Of a DNA stretch of 64,000 nt, positions 19,219 through 29,203 are shown piece by piece. The notes below the pieces were generated by a model that saw only the letters and a program-made list of their open reading frames with translations, did no database searches and had not been told where the DNA came from. Source of the DNA: Epithemia pelagica (Eukaryota > Bacillariophyta > Bacillariophyceae > Surirellales > Surirellaceae); assembly GCA_946965045.2 (NCBI GenBank), contig OX337233.1, positions 62,001-126,000 of the forward strand, in the 5' to 3' direction. The stretch's first letter is position 1; each line of letters opens with the position of its first letter. The position numbers and the translations under genes were made by a program.

Positions 19219-20424
19219 TCAAGTTCCATCCTTCCCTTTTTCACCACGGTGCGCACTGGACCTTGCGCGTTTACGAGCTGATGTCGAGGTGGAGAAGGGT
19301 GAAATATCAGCATGTTGGATATTCATTCCTTCCCCCAAAAGACACCATCTGTTGGGCTGCTGCTCACAGAGTCGTTGAAAACACCACGTATGCTTGTCCA
19401 GTAGTGGTAATGTCGCACAGGCAGAACTGCCAAAACCACTTATCACGGCAACATGATTGGCAACAATCGCCATACTGAAGTGATCGCGGCGATTTCCGAA
19501 TGGTGGGAGATTCCACACACGGTTGCGGTGCGTATCCAAGACGTCCACGGTTGAATTGCTTAGTCCTCCGGCCACTACCAAACAGGATCCCACGGTAACC
19601 ACTGCACAAGAACTTCGTGCATTGGAAAGCACCATTTTAGAATGAGCGGTCCAGGTCGACGAGAAAGAAATGAACGTCGAGCCAGTTTCCTTTTTTGTCT
19701 CATCACTTTCACATGGCCTTTCGAAGTCCAAATACTCCAGCGAGTCAAGATTGTCGTCCTCGTTACGGCCTCCAACGACAAAGATGCGGTGACCAATGAC
19801 CGCACTGTCACAAAATTGCCGAGGAATAGTCATGCTTGGTCCTGCAATGACAGTATGGTTGCTAGTGTCAATAAAATCCACCGAAGACATATAATGATCG
19901 TTGTAGCCGCCCATTACAACGATGTATCGGTTGTGAACCGCGACAGCACAACATCCAAACCGTCGCGTTGATAATCGACATGTCAATGTCGTCCAATTAC
20001 TCGTATGTGTGGTGCTTGCTGTTAAAAATGGTTGTAGTATATCGTTCGCATCAATGCGTTCGATACAATCCAAAGTTGCTGTATTGCGACCTCCCATCAC
20101 GTAGACGCCGCCATTGCACAAAACAGCGGCATGTCCTCGACGACTCTTGTTCATTGGTGGCCCCTCTCGCCACTGCTTGTCTGGGTCTGCCAAATTTAAT
20201 ACAAGAATGGAATTGACCTCGCCATAACCTGTTCGATATCCGCCCAACACGACGACGGTTTGTTCCGTCTTGTTATCGGGATGATCGAGAACGACCGAAG
20301 CATGATAGCAACGCCATCCACCCGCAAGAGGAGGCCAGTCCTCGAAATTCCATTCAGGTGTCTCGTCTAACAGGACAAGGCCCGACTGCCATGCTTGCTT
20401 TTGCAGTGTCGTTGTCATGGTCAT
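19219..20424 (-). CDS. KEL6: Kelch-repeat beta-propeller protein (401 aa)
   Basis: Intact. An open frame continues 88 codons upstream of the ATG at 20424, but that stretch is the P1 upstream region, whose sequence in KEL2 and KEL7 does not keep the frame. The start MTMTTTLQKQAW is therefore preferred. Six blades (QTVVVLGGY, GVYVMGGR, RYIVVMGGY, RIFVVGGR, CLVVAGGL, VAVISGFG); the last GG is degraded to SGFG. The tail has KRARSSAHR. Probably a protein-binding propeller; partner unknown. Confidence 0.87.
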   Translation of the reverse strand: MTMTTTLQKQAWQSGLVLLDETPEWNFEDWPPLAGGWRCYHASVVLDHPDNKTEQTVVVLGGYRTGYGEVNSILVLNLADPDKQWREGPPMNKSRRGHAAVLCNGGVYVMGGRNTATLDCIERIDANDILQPFLTASTTHTSNWTTLTCRLSTRRFGCCAVAVHNRYIVVMGGYNDHYMSSVDFIDTSNHTVIAGPSMTIPRQFCDSAVIGHRIFVVGGRNEDDNLDSLEYLDFERPCESDETKKETGSTFISFSSTWTAHSKMVLSNARSSCAVVTVGSCLVVAGGLSNSTVDVLDTHRNRVWNLPPFGNRRDHFSMAIVANHVAVISGFGSSACATLPLLDKHTWCFQRLCEQQPNRWCLLGEGMNIQHADISPFSTSTSARKRARSSAHRGEKGKDGT

Positions 20425-20880
20425 GGCGCGTTTTACGCAATTGTCGACAAAAAATGGCAGCTTTGTAATTGAGCAACGCGTGGAAGCTTTCTCAGCGTGT
20501 TTTCTTGGTATGTCCTGCGTACGATGGTAAAGGGCAGCCAGTCGCACATAGATTTCATGACAAGCCCCAAGGAAAGTATCTTTTCTGTAAGATAGGACGA
20601 GACGAGGGAGAGAGATCGACATCCCAATCTGTGATGAAGAGGTCCTCCTATGACGAAGAGGTCCACAGATCGACAATCCAACATCCACTGGGTAGATATC
20701 TCTACTTTCTGAGTCATGATAGCTCTCGATGGGGAGTCATTCCGACCAACGACACCACAAACACAAATGGCCATGGAGAGGTGTCCGCTGTCTGGAGCCG
20801 TCGCTCCTCCCTGAAGACTACAATAAACGAGAATCACACGACCCACTACAATTTTCAACGGAAACAATGGCCGTTCTTCA
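20425..20880 (-). promoter_or_regulatory. P1-type Kelch upstream region of KEL6
   Basis: Aligns with the KEL2 and KEL7 upstream regions over about 300 bp, including GAGCAACGCGTGGAAGCTTT, TGTCCTGCGTACGATGGT, CATAGATTTCATGACAAG and GACATCCCAATCTGTGATGA. Diverges after about 20700, where a J-like trace (CTCGATGGGGAGTCATTCC) begins. Confidence 0.5.
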
Positions 20881-21700
20881 AAGAGGAGGATGAGGAAAGT
20901 GGAAAAGCATCAACCATTCCTGACACTCTGCTGCTTTTGTTTCCATTCCCAAATCGACCCATGGTCCAAACAAGGACGACAACAAGAACCATGAAATCCA
21001 CAACATGGGTGACAATGTATTAGTTTACAATGAACCATACTTTGGATACTAACATGATTGTCTGGGATGGCCGCAGAAGCCACACACATGAATGGTTGAT
21101 ACATAGCGTGCTGGTGTCTGGTGCACACCAGCGACAGCTTTGTGGTGATTACAGCACAGGTCGAAGCGACCCAATTGCGCCATTCCGACTGCGACGAGCA
21201 AAACCATTCCACCACAACCGCCTCGGGCGACTACTGTTCCAACACGACCAACCATTCATACGGTGGGGGTGACAAGGCTTCCATGATGGCCAAGACATGA
21301 CCGGTGGCATTCGTTGTCGTGATTGTGTTGTTGGTGCTGCTGAGTTCGGTACGAGGCAAAAAGGATGTAGTGGTCGAGGTCCAACACTGATGCTGTTCGA
21401 CAGTGTTATTGTCGTGCAATAAGGTTTCGGCGGAACTGGCATTGAGGGGCAAGACATTGCGATGGGGAACAGCTTGTTTCCAGGCATGAGCAATCGAACG
21501 AGCAATGCTGCGACCGAAAGTAGTGGTGGTGGAGGTGTCCTGTCTGTCTCGTCGCAACGTCGAGACTCGATTCCTTGTTGTCGTTCTGGTCCATTGCGAC
21601 AACTGGCACGATCTTCGATCCGATTTGGTGGGGATCTTCTTTGACTCGTCATCTTTATTCGGCCATTCCGGCTTGACATCACATGACAAGTGCAGAAACC
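20881..21700 (+). pseudogene. I family copy 2 (decayed)
   Basis: Plus strand: MTGGIRCRDCVVGAAEFGTR (21298) and LMLFDSVIVVQ, then a TAA where copy 1 has CAA, followed in frame by GFGGTGIEGQDIAMGNSLFP and SNRTSNAATESSGGGG (to about 21540). A single nonsense mutation thus separates two conserved stretches. 20881-21250 has no recognised partner. The GC-rich repeat families on both strands make opposite-strand frames look long here. Function unknown. Confidence 0.42.
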
Positions 21701-22202
21701 TATTGCGATTCACATGCAACAGCAGCTAGAAGAAGGCATCGCGACTGGAGCACGGAGACTCCTCCGAAAGGGACAACCTGTTCTTGGCCATCATGTTGGA
21801 ATTGGATATGATACGGTCCTCCCTCCTTACTTTCATCCAAACTCGACCCATTGTCATCTTTCGAGGAAGAACCATTCGAAGTGGACATCATCAGGTCCAA
21901 CAAGGTTTCGTCTTGGCGTGCTTCTGTTCCTGCTCCTCTCATCGGTTGGTGGCCTCCCTGCCACAGCTACCAATCCATGGAGAACGACTCTGTGCTATGT
22001 AGAGAGCCATGATGCCACCACAGTGCCCGATTCTGGTCTCACAACTGCACTGTCACGGTGGTGGCACTGTCCCACAACTGACAGGTAACAGGTAATGGCC
22101 GGAGCGTAGTACCACTTGTAGAGGTACACAAATTGGGTCGTTCCTTGACAACAAACAAGCACCTTCTTTCTTGCAACATGTTCTTTCTACTTTTGAGTAA
22201 AC
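21701..22202 (+). pseudogene. F family C-terminal fragment (copy at 22 kb)
   Basis: TNPWRTTLCYVESHDATT (21970-22025) and, after shifts, FLDNKQAPSFLQHVLSTFE plus stop (about 22143-22202) match the F5 C-terminus. It ends about 70 bp from the 3' end of KEL7, convergent. 21701-21940 (AGGTCCAACAAGGTTTCG, GCTCCTCTCATC) matches other F middles. Confidence 0.5.
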
Positions 22203-22270
22203 ACTTAATACGAGGTGGTAGGATTGCAATCGAATGTAGAAAACAAGTCCACCACTCGAGAAATAAATGG

Positions 22271-23488
22271 CTAGGTTTCATCATGCCCTCTATCTTTTTG
22301 GCATGTATTGGGCCTTGCTCGTTTACGAGCTGATGCCGAGGTGATGAAGAGTGAGATATCAGCATCTCGGATACCCATACCTTTAAGAGAATGATACCAT
22401 CCGTTCGATTGCTGCTCACAAAGTCGACGAAAACACCACGAATTCTTGTCCATTAGCGGTAATGTCGCACAGGTAGAATTGCTCCACCCACCAATCACGG
22501 CAACTTGATTGGCAACAGTCACCATACTGCATCCGTTGCGGTGATTGTGGTCATTTCCGAATGGTGGGAGATTCCACACGCGGTTGCGGTTCGTATCCAA
22601 GACATCAACGGTTTGACGGCTTCCTCCTGCCACCACCAGACAAGATCCCACGGCAACCATTGCACAAGAATCTGGAGGGTTGGAAAGCACCAAATGAGTG
22701 ATCCAAGTGGACGAGAAAGAAATGAATGTCGAACCAGTCTCCTTTTTTGTCTCATCACTTCCACAGGGTGTTGTGCTGTCCAAATGCTCCAGCGAGTCAA
22801 GATTGCCATTCACATTACGGCCTCCAACAACGAAGATACGGTGACCAACGACCGCGCTGCCAAAATATGACCGAGGAACAGTCAAAGATGGTCCCTCAAT
22901 GACAGCATGGTTTCTGGTATCAACAATATCCACTGACGACAAATAACGATTGCTGTGTCCACCCACTACAACAATGTATCGGTTGTGAACCGCAACAGCA
23001 CAACATCCCATTCGTCCCGTTGATAAGCGACAATTCAATGTAGTCCAATGACTCTCATGCGTGGTGGTTGTTGTTAAGGATGATTGTAGCAAATCATTGG
23101 AATCGATTCTTTCGATACAATCCCAAATTGAATCTCGATGGCGTCCTCCCATCACGTAGACGCCACCGTTGCACGCAACAGTGGCATGTCCAGCACGTTT
23201 CTTGTTCATGGGTGGCCCTTCTCGCCACTGCTTGTTTGGGTCTGCCAGATTCAATACGAGAACGGAATTGACATATCGTTGGCTTTGTTGATATCCTCCC
23301 AACACGACGACCGTCTGCCCCCTGTTGTTGGTCTCGTTTTCCGTATCGGGGTGATCAAGTACGACCGTAGCATGACACGAACGCCATCCACCTTCGAGAG
23401 AAGGCCAATCGTTTTCATTCCATTCAGGTGTCTCGTCTAACAGGGCAAGGCCCGACTGCCATGCTTGTTCGTTCAGTGTCGTTGTCAT
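22271..23488 (-). CDS. KEL7: Kelch-repeat beta-propeller protein (405 aa)
   Basis: Intact. ATG at 23488 (MTTTLNEQAWQSGL); an in-frame GTG two codons upstream is not needed. Six Kelch blades (QTVVVLGGY, GVYVMGGR, RYIVVVGGH, RIFVVGGR, CLVVAGGS, VAVIGGW) and a tail with KRARPNTCQ. N-terminal sequence NNRGQTVVVLGGYQQ and the blade-2 DNA are near-identical to KEL3 and KEL4, whereas the middle (RHRDSIWDCIERIDSNDLL) matches KEL11, so it is a mosaic. The upstream P1 region is split by a 732-bp insertion 137 bp from the ATG. Confidence 0.88.
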   Translation of the reverse strand: MTTTLNEQAWQSGLALLDETPEWNENDWPSLEGGWRSCHATVVLDHPDTENETNNRGQTVVVLGGYQQSQRYVNSVLVLNLADPNKQWREGPPMNKKRAGHATVACNGGVYVMGGRHRDSIWDCIERIDSNDLLQSSLTTTTTHESHWTTLNCRLSTGRMGCCAVAVHNRYIVVVGGHSNRYLSSVDIVDTRNHAVIEGPSLTVPRSYFGSAVVGHRIFVVGGRNVNGNLDSLEHLDSTTPCGSDETKKETGSTFISFSSTWITHLVLSNPPDSCAMVAVGSCLVVAGGSRQTVDVLDTNRNRVWNLPPFGNDHNHRNGCSMVTVANQVAVIGGWSNSTCATLPLMDKNSWCFRRLCEQQSNGWYHSLKGMGIRDADISLFITSASARKRARPNTCQKDRGHDET

Positions 23489-24672
23489 GTTCACGGCGCT
23501 TTACAACGTCGACGAGCAATGACAGCTTTGTAATAATTATTTTTTGAGCAGAGCTTTTCGACGCTGTGCCTGTCATGCGTACGATGGTGAAGGGAAGTCA
23601 ATCGCTCATAGATTACATGACAAGAGTTATTGAATACCGCTCTCGACTCTCTAGACATTAGACTATTTCCTCTAGCTATATGCGTGACGCGCGGTCAGAC
23701 GTGCCACATGCCGATCAGAAGCAGGCGTTGCACCTCAACGCACGTCAATTGAACCTCAACGCATCGAGCAGCTGCTTTAGAGTACTGATCGCGCTGCTCG
23801 CCAAAACTAAGGAACTTTACGTGACTTACGCCCTACTATATTATTTACATAAAAACTTGCCAGACCGCGAGCCCACTATACAGCCGTATATATTTGCATG
23901 TCGGGCGAGCCACTGGATACCGAATCTTCCTCTCAATATTGAGAAAACAAATGGATCTCAGGCAGGCCATCCGGCCACCTGAAGAGTGTCAAAGGTAAGT
24001 CCATCAAGTAAAGATCCAAAACAAGATACAGTAGGAGAGGTGAGATCTCCCGCTAGTACATAGAACAAAAAGAACTGCTCTATGGAACAAATAGAACAAG
24101 TTCCATACCTAGAGGATTGAGGAGATCAAACCCACTCCAAAATCACTTTTCATCTTAGAATAAGCTCACTCTTTTTATAAACCAAAAGTTTGTAACCAAA
24201 CTGTTTGTGAAAGAGAGTTGACCTAGTTGCTGATTCGAAGGTGAGGGCCCCATCGTCGTTTCACCGCAGTAGGTTGGCTACCCGAGCTATATTGACTACC
24301 TCACCTATATCTAACACGTGTCTTTACCAACACCTAGATATCTGTTTACATTAAGTACAAGCCCCAAGAAGTACCAAGAAGTATCTTTTGCTGTGTTTTT
24401 TAGGACCGTCGTCCTCGTATGATGAAGAGGTCCACAGATGACTAATCCAACATCCACTAGGTCGATATCGCTTGTTTCCAAGTCATCTCTCGTCCAAAGC
24501 CTTTTATGGAGCGCCATTGTTCCCGTGGTCATGCGGACTGTTCACAATGACAACAACAGAGAGTGGTCTTCTTGACTTATTGATCCAAAATGATTCGAAT
24601 GGGCATCGCTTTGTGACGGAACCAAGGCCAAATGCACAACTACGCCAAAACGAGAATCAGACGACCAGATGG
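23489..24672 (-). promoter_or_regulatory. P1-type upstream region of KEL7, interrupted by the insertion 23625-24356
   Basis: 23489-23624 and 24357-24640, once joined, match the P1 regions of KEL2 and KEL6: ...GATTACATGACAAG followed by CCCCAAG...AGTATCTTTTGCTG and GATGAAGAGGTCCACAGAT. The insertion separates the gene-proximal 137 bp from the rest. Confidence 0.55.
23625..24356. mobile_element. 732-bp unclassified insertion with 5-bp target duplication (solo LTR or non-autonomous element)
   Basis: Flanked by ACAAG on both sides (23620-23624 and 24357-24361). Removing it and one ACAAG restores the P1 sequence seen at KEL2 and KEL6. Termini AGTTATTG and CATTAAGT are weakly inverted (6 of 8 bases). 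There is no TG...CA end in register and no coding frame of note. Base composition is more AT-rich than the neighbourhood. A 5-bp duplication fits a solo LTR, but the termini do not, so the class is open. Confidence 0.6.
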
Positions 24673-26519
24673 ACCAGAAGGAACATGTCATTCATCCCAT
24701 TTTGAGGCGCATCAGGTGTTGCATTAGCTCGCAGCAGAAGCCTGCATTCGAGGAGACAAGGCAGTAAGACCACAAACAAGAGTATATGTTAGTATCGAGC
24801 CCGAAGAGAAGACCGTTCATTGACAAGATAAATTCTCAGGAATGAGCAAATTGGCGGTTCCCATTGCAGATCTCGAATGACTAGACATCAGATCCCCCAA
24901 AACAAACGATGCAGTACCATCATACATGCTAGCCAGTCGGAACACGGCAAACAGGACGAAGAGAAGGACACTGACAAAAATGAAGATAGTAGCTCCGACG
25001 AACGGAGGAGCAAGATTAACAGTCCAATTGCCAGAACATTTCTGGCGCTTCTTGCAGTGTTGCTTCCCGTTCCTCCAAAGACGAGAATAGGGTACCGCGA
25101 TGCATTTTTGAACCAACAACAGACGACAAGAGGCACCCACAGCAAGTTCCATTGAACGACTGTCGACCTGGTAGTGCCAGTCGAGAGACTGGTTCCTTCC
25201 CCTTGCTTCTCAACGACAGTTCCATTCCATCTTTGCTCGATCAACATGACGACGAGGGATGTAGAGAAGCAGCAACCAACCATGCTAGATTTCCAAAAAA
25301 CAACCATCAGAGAAGCGGACTACAGGGTCCACAAGGTTTCGCCAGTCGTGCTGATACTCCTCCGTCTCGTCCTTATGTCGGATTCATCGACCACGACCAT
25401 GAACCAAGCCAAAAAATATGGAGCACGACCAGATGTGGTTCGTGGAGGAAAGGAGCAAAGAGAATGCAGTCACTTGATTGTACTACGATATGTTGACGAC
25501 AACATACAACAAGAACAACCAATTACACCCAAACAACAACAGCAAGAACAACCAATTACACCCAAACAACAACAGCAAGAACAACCATCATGATCATGCC
25601 CTTTCATCAAGGAGCATGACAAGAAAAGAAAAATCATGATTCCCGATCCACCAACCGGACCGAAACAACAACAACAATCGTCGGATCCACAACAGGCATC
25701 CCCCGTTTTGTTCTCCTTCTCGCAATATCCAAAAGTAGTGAATGGTTGGTTTCGATCGATCATCGGCAATTTGTGTGGACCAAAGAACGACAACCACGAC
25801 AAGTTGGTTATTTTGGAACACAGTCCACCAGCACCCCAGACTGAAACGACTGACACAGTAGCACCACCACTACCTTTACAACCAACCACAAGAGGAACAA
25901 GCCGATGCGGCAAGAACCGCCAGGACTTCACATGCTTCTTTACTCAAACCAGACAAGAAGTCCACCAATATCACAACCAATTACTGCGGAGACTCTCCCT
26001 CGGTGTTCTTCAAGTATTGTTTGGATGGTAACAAATGATCCACCAATGGTCGTGGTCCACAGCAAAATTGTGTCGTAGCTACAGCATCCCAAGCCAAGAA
26101 AGACAGGATGGAACACCCTTGACAGACACGGCAACCACAATGTCAAAAATACATGCCTGAATTTGCCCGGTCACGAACACTAAAAGTACTCTTCACTGCT
26201 CAATCGTAGTGGAAACAAAATGGCGACAAACCGTATTGACCTTGGCTACGACATCGATGCGAAACTCTCCCTTTCTGGAATTCACTCTGTCGGATTTCGG
26301 TGTCCCTGCCATATACCTACCGATCCATGGACGGTGACTCTGTGTCCTACAAAGTGCCATGATACCACCACAAAGCCCCAGATTCTAGTCTCACGACCGC
26401 ACAAGCACGGTGGTGGCACTACCACTTGTAGAGACAAAAAAATTGGTCGTTCTTTCCACATCTTTGACATCAAGCAAGCACCTTCTATCTTGAAACATGT
26501 TCTTTCTACTTTTGAGTAA
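24673..26519 (+). pseudogene. F family copy 5 (most complete copy; N- to C-terminus)
   Basis: Starts MDQKEHVIHPILRRIRCC (24673). It carries TRVYVSIEPEEKTVH, then a hydrophobic INSPIARTFLALLAVLLPVP (about 25020), TIREADYRVHKV (25308), a Gln-rich repeat (25510-25587), FIKEHDKKRKIMIPDPP (about 25605), and a final intact 99-codon frame, 26220-26519. That frame begins MATNRIDLGYDIDAKLS, contains CPCHIPTDPWTVTLCPTKCH, and ends SILKHVLSTFE. The pieces lie in different frames with stops between. Either the gene is dead or it is interrupted by introns that I cannot define. It is the best template for searching the family. Confidence 0.5.
25510..25587 (+). repeat. 33-bp tandem repeat (2.4 units) in F5
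   Basis: Unit CAAGAACAACCAATTACACC plus 13 bases, at 25510-25542, 25543-25575 and a partial copy to 25587. It encodes QEQPITPKQQQ repeats in one frame. Units are identical, so the expansion is recent or under slippage. Confidence 0.75.
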
Positions 26520-26586
26520 CTACCTACTAGGTTCTAGTATTGCAATCGAATGTAGAAAACAAGTCAACCACTCGAGAAATAAACGG

Positions 26587-27786
26587 CTAGGCTTCATCCG
26601 CCCCTTCATCACCACTTTGAGTATTGGACCTTGCGCGTTTACGTGCTGATGCCAATGTCAAGAAGGGTGAGATATCAGCATCTCGAATACCTATACCTTC
26701 AAGAGAATGATACCACCCGTTCGATTGCTGCTCACAAAGTCGACGAAAACACCACGTATTCTTGTCCATTAATGGGAATGTCGCACAGGAAGGATTGCAC
26801 CATCCACCAATGACGGCAACTTTATTGGCAACAGCCACCATACTGCAGCTACTGCGGTAAACCACGAATGGTGGGAGATTCCACACGCGGTTGCGGTTCG
26901 TATCCAAGACTTCCACGGTTGAATCGCCCCATCCTCCCACCACCACCAGACAAGATCCCACGGCAACCATTGCACAATAAGCTCGAGGGTTGGAAAGCAC
27001 CAATTCAGAGTGAGTGGTCCAAGCGGACGAGAAGGAAATGATTGTAGACAAAGAGTCGTCTTTTCTTTCCTCTGCAAAGCCCAAATACTCCACCGAATCA
27101 AGTTCGTTGTCACCGTTTCGGCCTCCAACGACAAAGATGCGGTGGCCAATGACCGCACAGGCACAAAATGATCGAGGAATAGTCATGCTTGGTCCCTCAG
27201 TAACAGTGTGGTTCCTTGTATCAATAATATCCACCGACGACAAATAATGACCGTTGCATCCACCCATTACAACGATGTACCGGTTTTGAACCGCAAAAGC
27301 ACAACATCCCTTTCGTCCCGTTGATAATCGTCAGCTTAATCTCGTCCAATTACTCGCATGTGTTGTGCTTGATGTGAAACAAGATTGCAGTAAATCATTG
27401 GCATCAATTCGTTCCATACAAGCCAAGTATGCTCCATTGTATCCTCCCATCACGTAGACCCCTCCATTGCACGCAAGAGCAGCATGTCCATAACGTGCCT
27501 TGTTCATGGATGGCCCTTCTCGCCACTGCTTGACTGGATCTGCCAGATTTAATAACAGAACGGAATCCATGGTACCTTGGTCTTGTTGATATCCGCCCAG
27601 CACGACTACAGTTTGTCCGTTGTTCTTGTTATTGTCGTCTTCATCGGGGTGATCAAGTACGACCCTAGCATGTTCGTCACGCCATCCACCCTCGAGAGAA
27701 GGCCAATCGTTCTCATTCCATTCTGCTTTGTCGTCCGATAAGACAAGGCTCGACTGCCATGCTTGTTCTTTCAGTGTTGTGGTCAT
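26587..27786 (-). pseudogene. KEL8: Kelch-repeat gene with an in-frame TGA
   Basis: Starts at ATG 27786 (MTTTLKEQAWQSSL) under a P2-type region. It is one continuous frame to 26587 except for TGA at 27333-27331, between blades 2 and 3. All relatives have TLTCRLS there. Here the codons read ACG AGA TTA AGC TGA CGA TTA, so the stop takes the place of the conserved Cys and several adjacent bases are also changed. Both halves otherwise look well conserved (QTVVVLGGY, GVYVMGGY, YIVVMGGC, RIFVVGGR, CLVVVGGW, VAVIGGW; tail KRARSNTQS). Most likely a recent nonsense mutation. UGA recoding as selenocysteine cannot be excluded, but no SECIS was identified. Confidence 0.75.
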
Positions 27787-28077
27787 TGTTGCAAACGTTT
27801 CGACTGCAGAATTTATAAGGGCCGAGGCACTGTATTGTAAGCGGTTAGTGGTTTTGCTTTGCTCCTGTGATTCGGATGGGTGCGGACTGGAAGCACGACT
27901 GATTTCACGAAATGGATGGACCAAAGATGGGTCGCTTTCGTCACGAGACAAATCGTGACCGTAGCCACACAATGAAGAAGACCACGTATCCCCCTTGGGA
28001 GTATCGTGGAAAAGTTTTTGGATACCGAAATAAACCTCATGGCAAGACACAGAACCACTGGTATGCATAGCTCCTCT
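27787..28077 (-). promoter_or_regulatory. P2-type Kelch upstream region of KEL8
   Basis: Shares long blocks with the regions upstream of KEL10, KEL11 and the split PLD-like gene. Close to the gene is GACTGCAGAATTTATAAGG (minus strand ATAAATTC, TATA-like, about 30 nt before the ATG). Further up, at 27874-27897, GATGGGTGCGGACTGGAAGC recurs at similar distance in all. TTTTTGGATACCGAAATAA (about 28013) recurs at 38502 and 59926. Confidence 0.55.
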
Positions 28078-28602
28078 CTATTTCTCTGTCTCCTTGTGTT
28101 GCATCCATAGGTTTTTCGTGCGACGAGACTCTCTCTCTGGTTGGTTGTGGCGTGTGGCAGCCTTATTGCTGCCGGTAGCCAAACCAGAGAAGAACGCTGA
28201 TGACTGCAGGATCTCTTTGCAAATTCTACTTTTTGAGCCTTTCCTTTTGATAACCACAACTACACGTCTTCTAGAGGGATGGCGAAGTGGATTACACGAA
28301 ACAAGAATTTCAATCATGACAGAACACTTTTCCTCGGCCTGTAAACCAAAAGAGGATACCCTTCCCTCATGATTGTTACGCTTGGTCGATTCAGAGTAAC
28401 AAACAATGACTCGACCATTTCGCACAGGCCACGTCTGCGCCTTGAGCGGACTCTTTCGAGGCTCTTCTGTCGCAAAAGGAAGACACTGATCTTGAGATTT
28501 CTCTCCAGTTGCCGAGAAAATATGATCGACGGCAACTCCCATGACTATGACTGCCATGATTGTTGTGCTTGTCGCCATTCCTTTTTGCCCGAGCTTTGCC
28601 AA
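28078..28602 (-). CDS. Hypothetical protein frame (174 aa), weak
   Basis: Minus-strand frame beginning MAKLGQKGMATSTTIMAVIV, with a hydrophobic segment near residues 10-28 that could be a signal anchor, then a basic stretch (RRRVVVVIKRKGSKSRICKE) and RRTKNLWMQHKETEK at the end. The C-terminal part is echoed in frame upstream of the split PLD-like gene (60122-59990: RRVVVVIESRGSTSRI, RTKNLWMQ). That gives some support for coding sequence or simply for a shared upstream repeat. No family is recognised. Confidence 0.25.
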   Translation of the reverse strand: MAKLGQKGMATSTTIMAVIVMGVAVDHIFSATGEKSQDQCLPFATEEPRKSPLKAQTWPVRNGRVIVCYSESTKRNNHEGRVSSFGLQAEEKCSVMIEILVSCNPLRHPSRRRVVVVIKRKGSKSRICKEILQSSAFFSGLATGSNKAATRHNQPERESRRTKNLWMQHKETEK

Positions 28603-29203
28603 ACGCCCTTCGGAATTAGTATACCGATAGTGCAGGTGGCTCCTCCATCATCCTCTCGACTCGAAGAATAATGGCACGATACTCTCATTGCCGGAAGGAA
28701 CCATGGCTTGTTGCCATTCCCAAACAAACACACTGTATTGGTGGGTCCCACACACAAAAGTGGCAATTTTGGCGTTGTGATGCCAGTGGCGTCTTTGTGA
28801 CGACCACCACAAACCTTTGGAGTAGTACTCTTTTGGAATAACAAGAAAGGTGTCAAAAAGAACAATCAAGTTGCTGGCCTTGAAGCATGAAAGGAAAATG
28901 CCTGAAACAGCAATGAAGGTTCCGTTGTGGTTGTGGCTCCTGTTGCCACTTGCCTTTTGCCATGGGTGATGGAGTGCATTGTCGTCATGATCTGTTTGAC
29001 ATTGACAGCATCCGTCACAACAATGCCAAGCAAGAAAGGCTCCACAGCTTTGTTGCGTTTCAACCGGTACGAAGTGGTGGGCAGAGAAGCTCGCGGTGGG
29101 TCCGTCGATGACAGTGATAGCTTTTACTGTCCTAAGGATTGTAAGTACAGGCTTTTTGGATGTACAAAAACCCACCGCGGGGGTGAGTCATGAGGATTAG
29201 TGA
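28603..29203. other. Degenerate repeat N, copy 1 (partner about 34090-34720)
   Basis: Blocks such as TGCCAAACGCCCTTCGG...CTCCTCCATCATCCTCTCGA match TGCCAAACGCCATTGGG...CTCCTCCGTCATCCTCTCGA at 34345-34410, with further scattered similarity (LIAGRNHGLLPFPN against LIGCNQGLFPIPS on the plus strand). No intact frame. A decayed duplicate of an unrecognised gene. Confidence 0.4.

Noticed and set aside
20425-20688. 88-codon N-terminal extension of KEL6
   Set aside because: It is the P1 upstream region. The frame is not kept in KEL2 or KEL7, and the family start MTTTLQKQAW lies at its end.
23631-24350. TG...CA-ended solo LTR inside the 732-bp insert
   Set aside because: TGAATACC...TTTACA exists, but its flanks do not match each other, whereas ACAAG at 23620/24357 does.
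24888-25307. 139-codon minus-strand hydrophobic frame
   Set aside because: Antisense of the F family; hydrophobicity comes from GTT/CTT-rich complements of the CAA/AAG-rich plus strand.
25500-25590. CRISPR-like array (repeated units)
   Set aside because: Direct tandem repeats without spacers, coding for Gln-rich peptide, in a eukaryotic context.
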